This document shows, one piece after another, positions 62,920 through 64,000 of a stretch of DNA of 64,000 nt. This DNA is from Hennigella sp045617465 (lineage in GTDB: Bacteria; Bacillota_I; Bacilli_A; Mycoplasmatales; Mycoplasmoidaceae): NCBI GenBank assembly GCA_045617465.1, contig JAZLIQ010000001.1, positions 62,001 through 126,000 on the forward strand. The letters are read 5' to 3'. The notes under the pieces were generated by a model. It saw only the letters and a program-made list of their open reading frames with translations, did not search any database and was not told the origin of the DNA. Position 1 is the first letter of the stretch; every line of letters begins with the position of its first letter. The position numbers and the translations under genes were made by a program.

Positions 62920-63873
62920 ATGGCTAAACTTAAAAAAGAAAAAAATATAGATGAACAAATCGAAATGTTGTCTAAGACGCATGGGCTTATTATTGCTAAT
63001 AAGAAAAAGGCAATAAAAATTTTGAAATTGGTCAACTATTACACGATTAGAGGGTATGGTGAATATGGTAAGTTTATCGATGAAACTACATTAAATAAAC
63101 CCAAAATTGAGTATAAATACAAACCCGGTGTAACTTTAGAACAAATTTATAATTTGTATTTATTTGATCATAAACTAAAAAAAGAGTTAATGACCCTAAT
63201 TGGATTAATTGAAAAAAATATTAGGATTATGATTTCTATTGAGTCTAGCACATTCATTAGTTCCGTTACTAAAAAAACCTTAGGACCTGAATGTTATTTT
63301 AAAAAAGAGTTATATAGTTCTGAGCAAAATTTTAAAGAACAAAAAAAAGAGATAAAGAAACAGATAAAAAAACTAACTAACACAAGAAATCAGATCAATC
63401 AATATGATGAGGTGGTACAACATCATATACATAAATATAATAAGCGTTTCCCTATCTGAGTTTTGATTGAATATATAGATTTTGGTCATACCATAAGTTT
63501 TGCTAAATCATTACATCCAAAAGTCCAAAGAGCAATTTTTAACGAGTATCAATTAAATTATGATGAATTTTATGCTTGTCTTGAATTAATGAGAATAGTT
63601 AGAAATAAATGTGCGCATTTTAACAGAACATATGCACGTCTATTTCACTTGATTATTAATTTAAATAAACCAAGAATTTTAATGAAGAAAAGAAATATGC
63701 ATACTATGTATGATTTATTAAGAATAATCAGATATTTTATGATTAAAATAAATTTAAAAGATGAATGATATCGGGCCATTGATAGAATTGAAAAACTGGT
63801 AAGGAAAAATAGTGATATTGTTAAACAATATTGTTTGGGTTTTCCAGAAAATTGATATAAAAAATTAAAATAG
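62920..63873 (+). CDS. AbiF/AbiD-like (Abi_2 family) HEPN protein
   Basis: 317 residues, typical for Abi_2. The N-terminus TIDEQIEML-like segment is IDEQIEMLSKTHGLIIANKKKAIKILKLVNYYTIRGYGEYG, followed by GVTLEQIYNLYLFDHKLKKELM and LIGLIEKNIR. All are Abi_2 landmarks (…YYRLSGY…, …IxxLYxFDxxLR…). The C-terminal HEPN catalytic motif is RIVRNKCAHFNRTY (RNxxxH). Family members abort phage infection, probably by RNA cleavage; Cas13 HEPN nucleases are thought to derive from such proteins. A hairpin RNA precedes it. Confidence 0.88.
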
Positions 63874-63874
63874 T

Positions 63875-64000
63875 ATGATCACTAAAACAGATTATGTTAT
63901 CTTTAGAAGTTGTCCACGAGCTTATTATTATCAACTACATGATCCACAACAAGCTAAACCAACTGATGAAGTAGCACAAAAAAGAATAGATGAAGGTAAA
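63875..64000 (+). CDS. DUF2779-like protein, N-terminal part
   Basis: The window ends after 42 codons: MITKTDYVIFRSCPRAYYYQ..., then QQAKPTDEVAQKRIDEGK. The 'ITKTDYxxFxxCPRAYYY' start matches the mycoplasma DUF2779 proteins. Those have a Cas4/RecB-like nuclease core with an N-terminal Cys. The start follows the Abi_2 stop by 1 bp, so the two are probably co-transcribed. Incomplete. Confidence 0.6.
   Translation, partial: MITKTDYVIFRSCPRAYYYQLHDPQQAKPTDEVAQKRIDEGK

Overview
The window is AT-rich DNA from a wall-less bacterium (Mollicutes) that reads UGA as tryptophan: topA, polC, guaB, lon and nearly every other core gene stay open only if UGA is sense. HrcA/CIRCE sites before clpB and lon, TAATG start/stop overlaps, many short-signal lipoproteins and BspA-type leucine-rich-repeat lipoproteins also fit. 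The non-mevalonate gene dxr together with BspA-like surface proteins recalls the Malacoplasma group (for example the trichomonad-associated 'Ca. Malacoplasma girerdii'). That placement is inference, not proof.

Core, 0-31 kb. Rightward: topA-trxA-rpmG, then rpmG-secE-nusG and rpsB. Leftward: mnmG-rsmG-ParA-like, a large LRR lipoprotein, an AbrB/small-protein pair, RNase P RNA, and the translation/lipid operon tsf-pyrH-frr-cdsA-dxr-polC. Then come cls, recU, an RpiB-like double-domain protein, an SF1 helicase, and a purine cluster (guaB facing guaA-hpt). The guaA product has no glutaminase domain.

31-39 kb. tuf, then a complete type III toxin-antitoxin candidate: a ToxN/AbiQ-like toxin gene followed, not preceded, by two structured RNA repeats with their own promoter and terminator. 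Next are clpB, tRNA-Arg, tig and lon.

39-55 kb is a surface and metabolism region. Three very large lipoproteins lie in one leftward operon (Cys-Tyr-Met-Phe repeats, Ig-like domains, BspA-like repeats). ackA, pepD and luxS follow, then a lipoprotein and two small coiled-coil genes carrying a shared leader element also seen at 22.2 kb, and four more small lipoproteins.

55-64 kb is a defence island. It holds a compact structured intergenic region; an Xre-methyltransferase-endonuclease operon; an unrecognised 349-residue protein; an Xre/HEPN pair; a DNA methyltransferase coupled to a 645-residue ParB-like protein; a class II tRNA with a GUC anticodon; a tiny Asp/Asn-rich ORF; and an AbiF/Abi_2-like HEPN gene preceded by a small terminator-like RNA. 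With the ToxN locus, the window carries at least four separate candidate anti-phage or toxin-type modules, three of them apparently RNA-targeting or RNA-regulated. The window ends inside a DUF2779-like gene.
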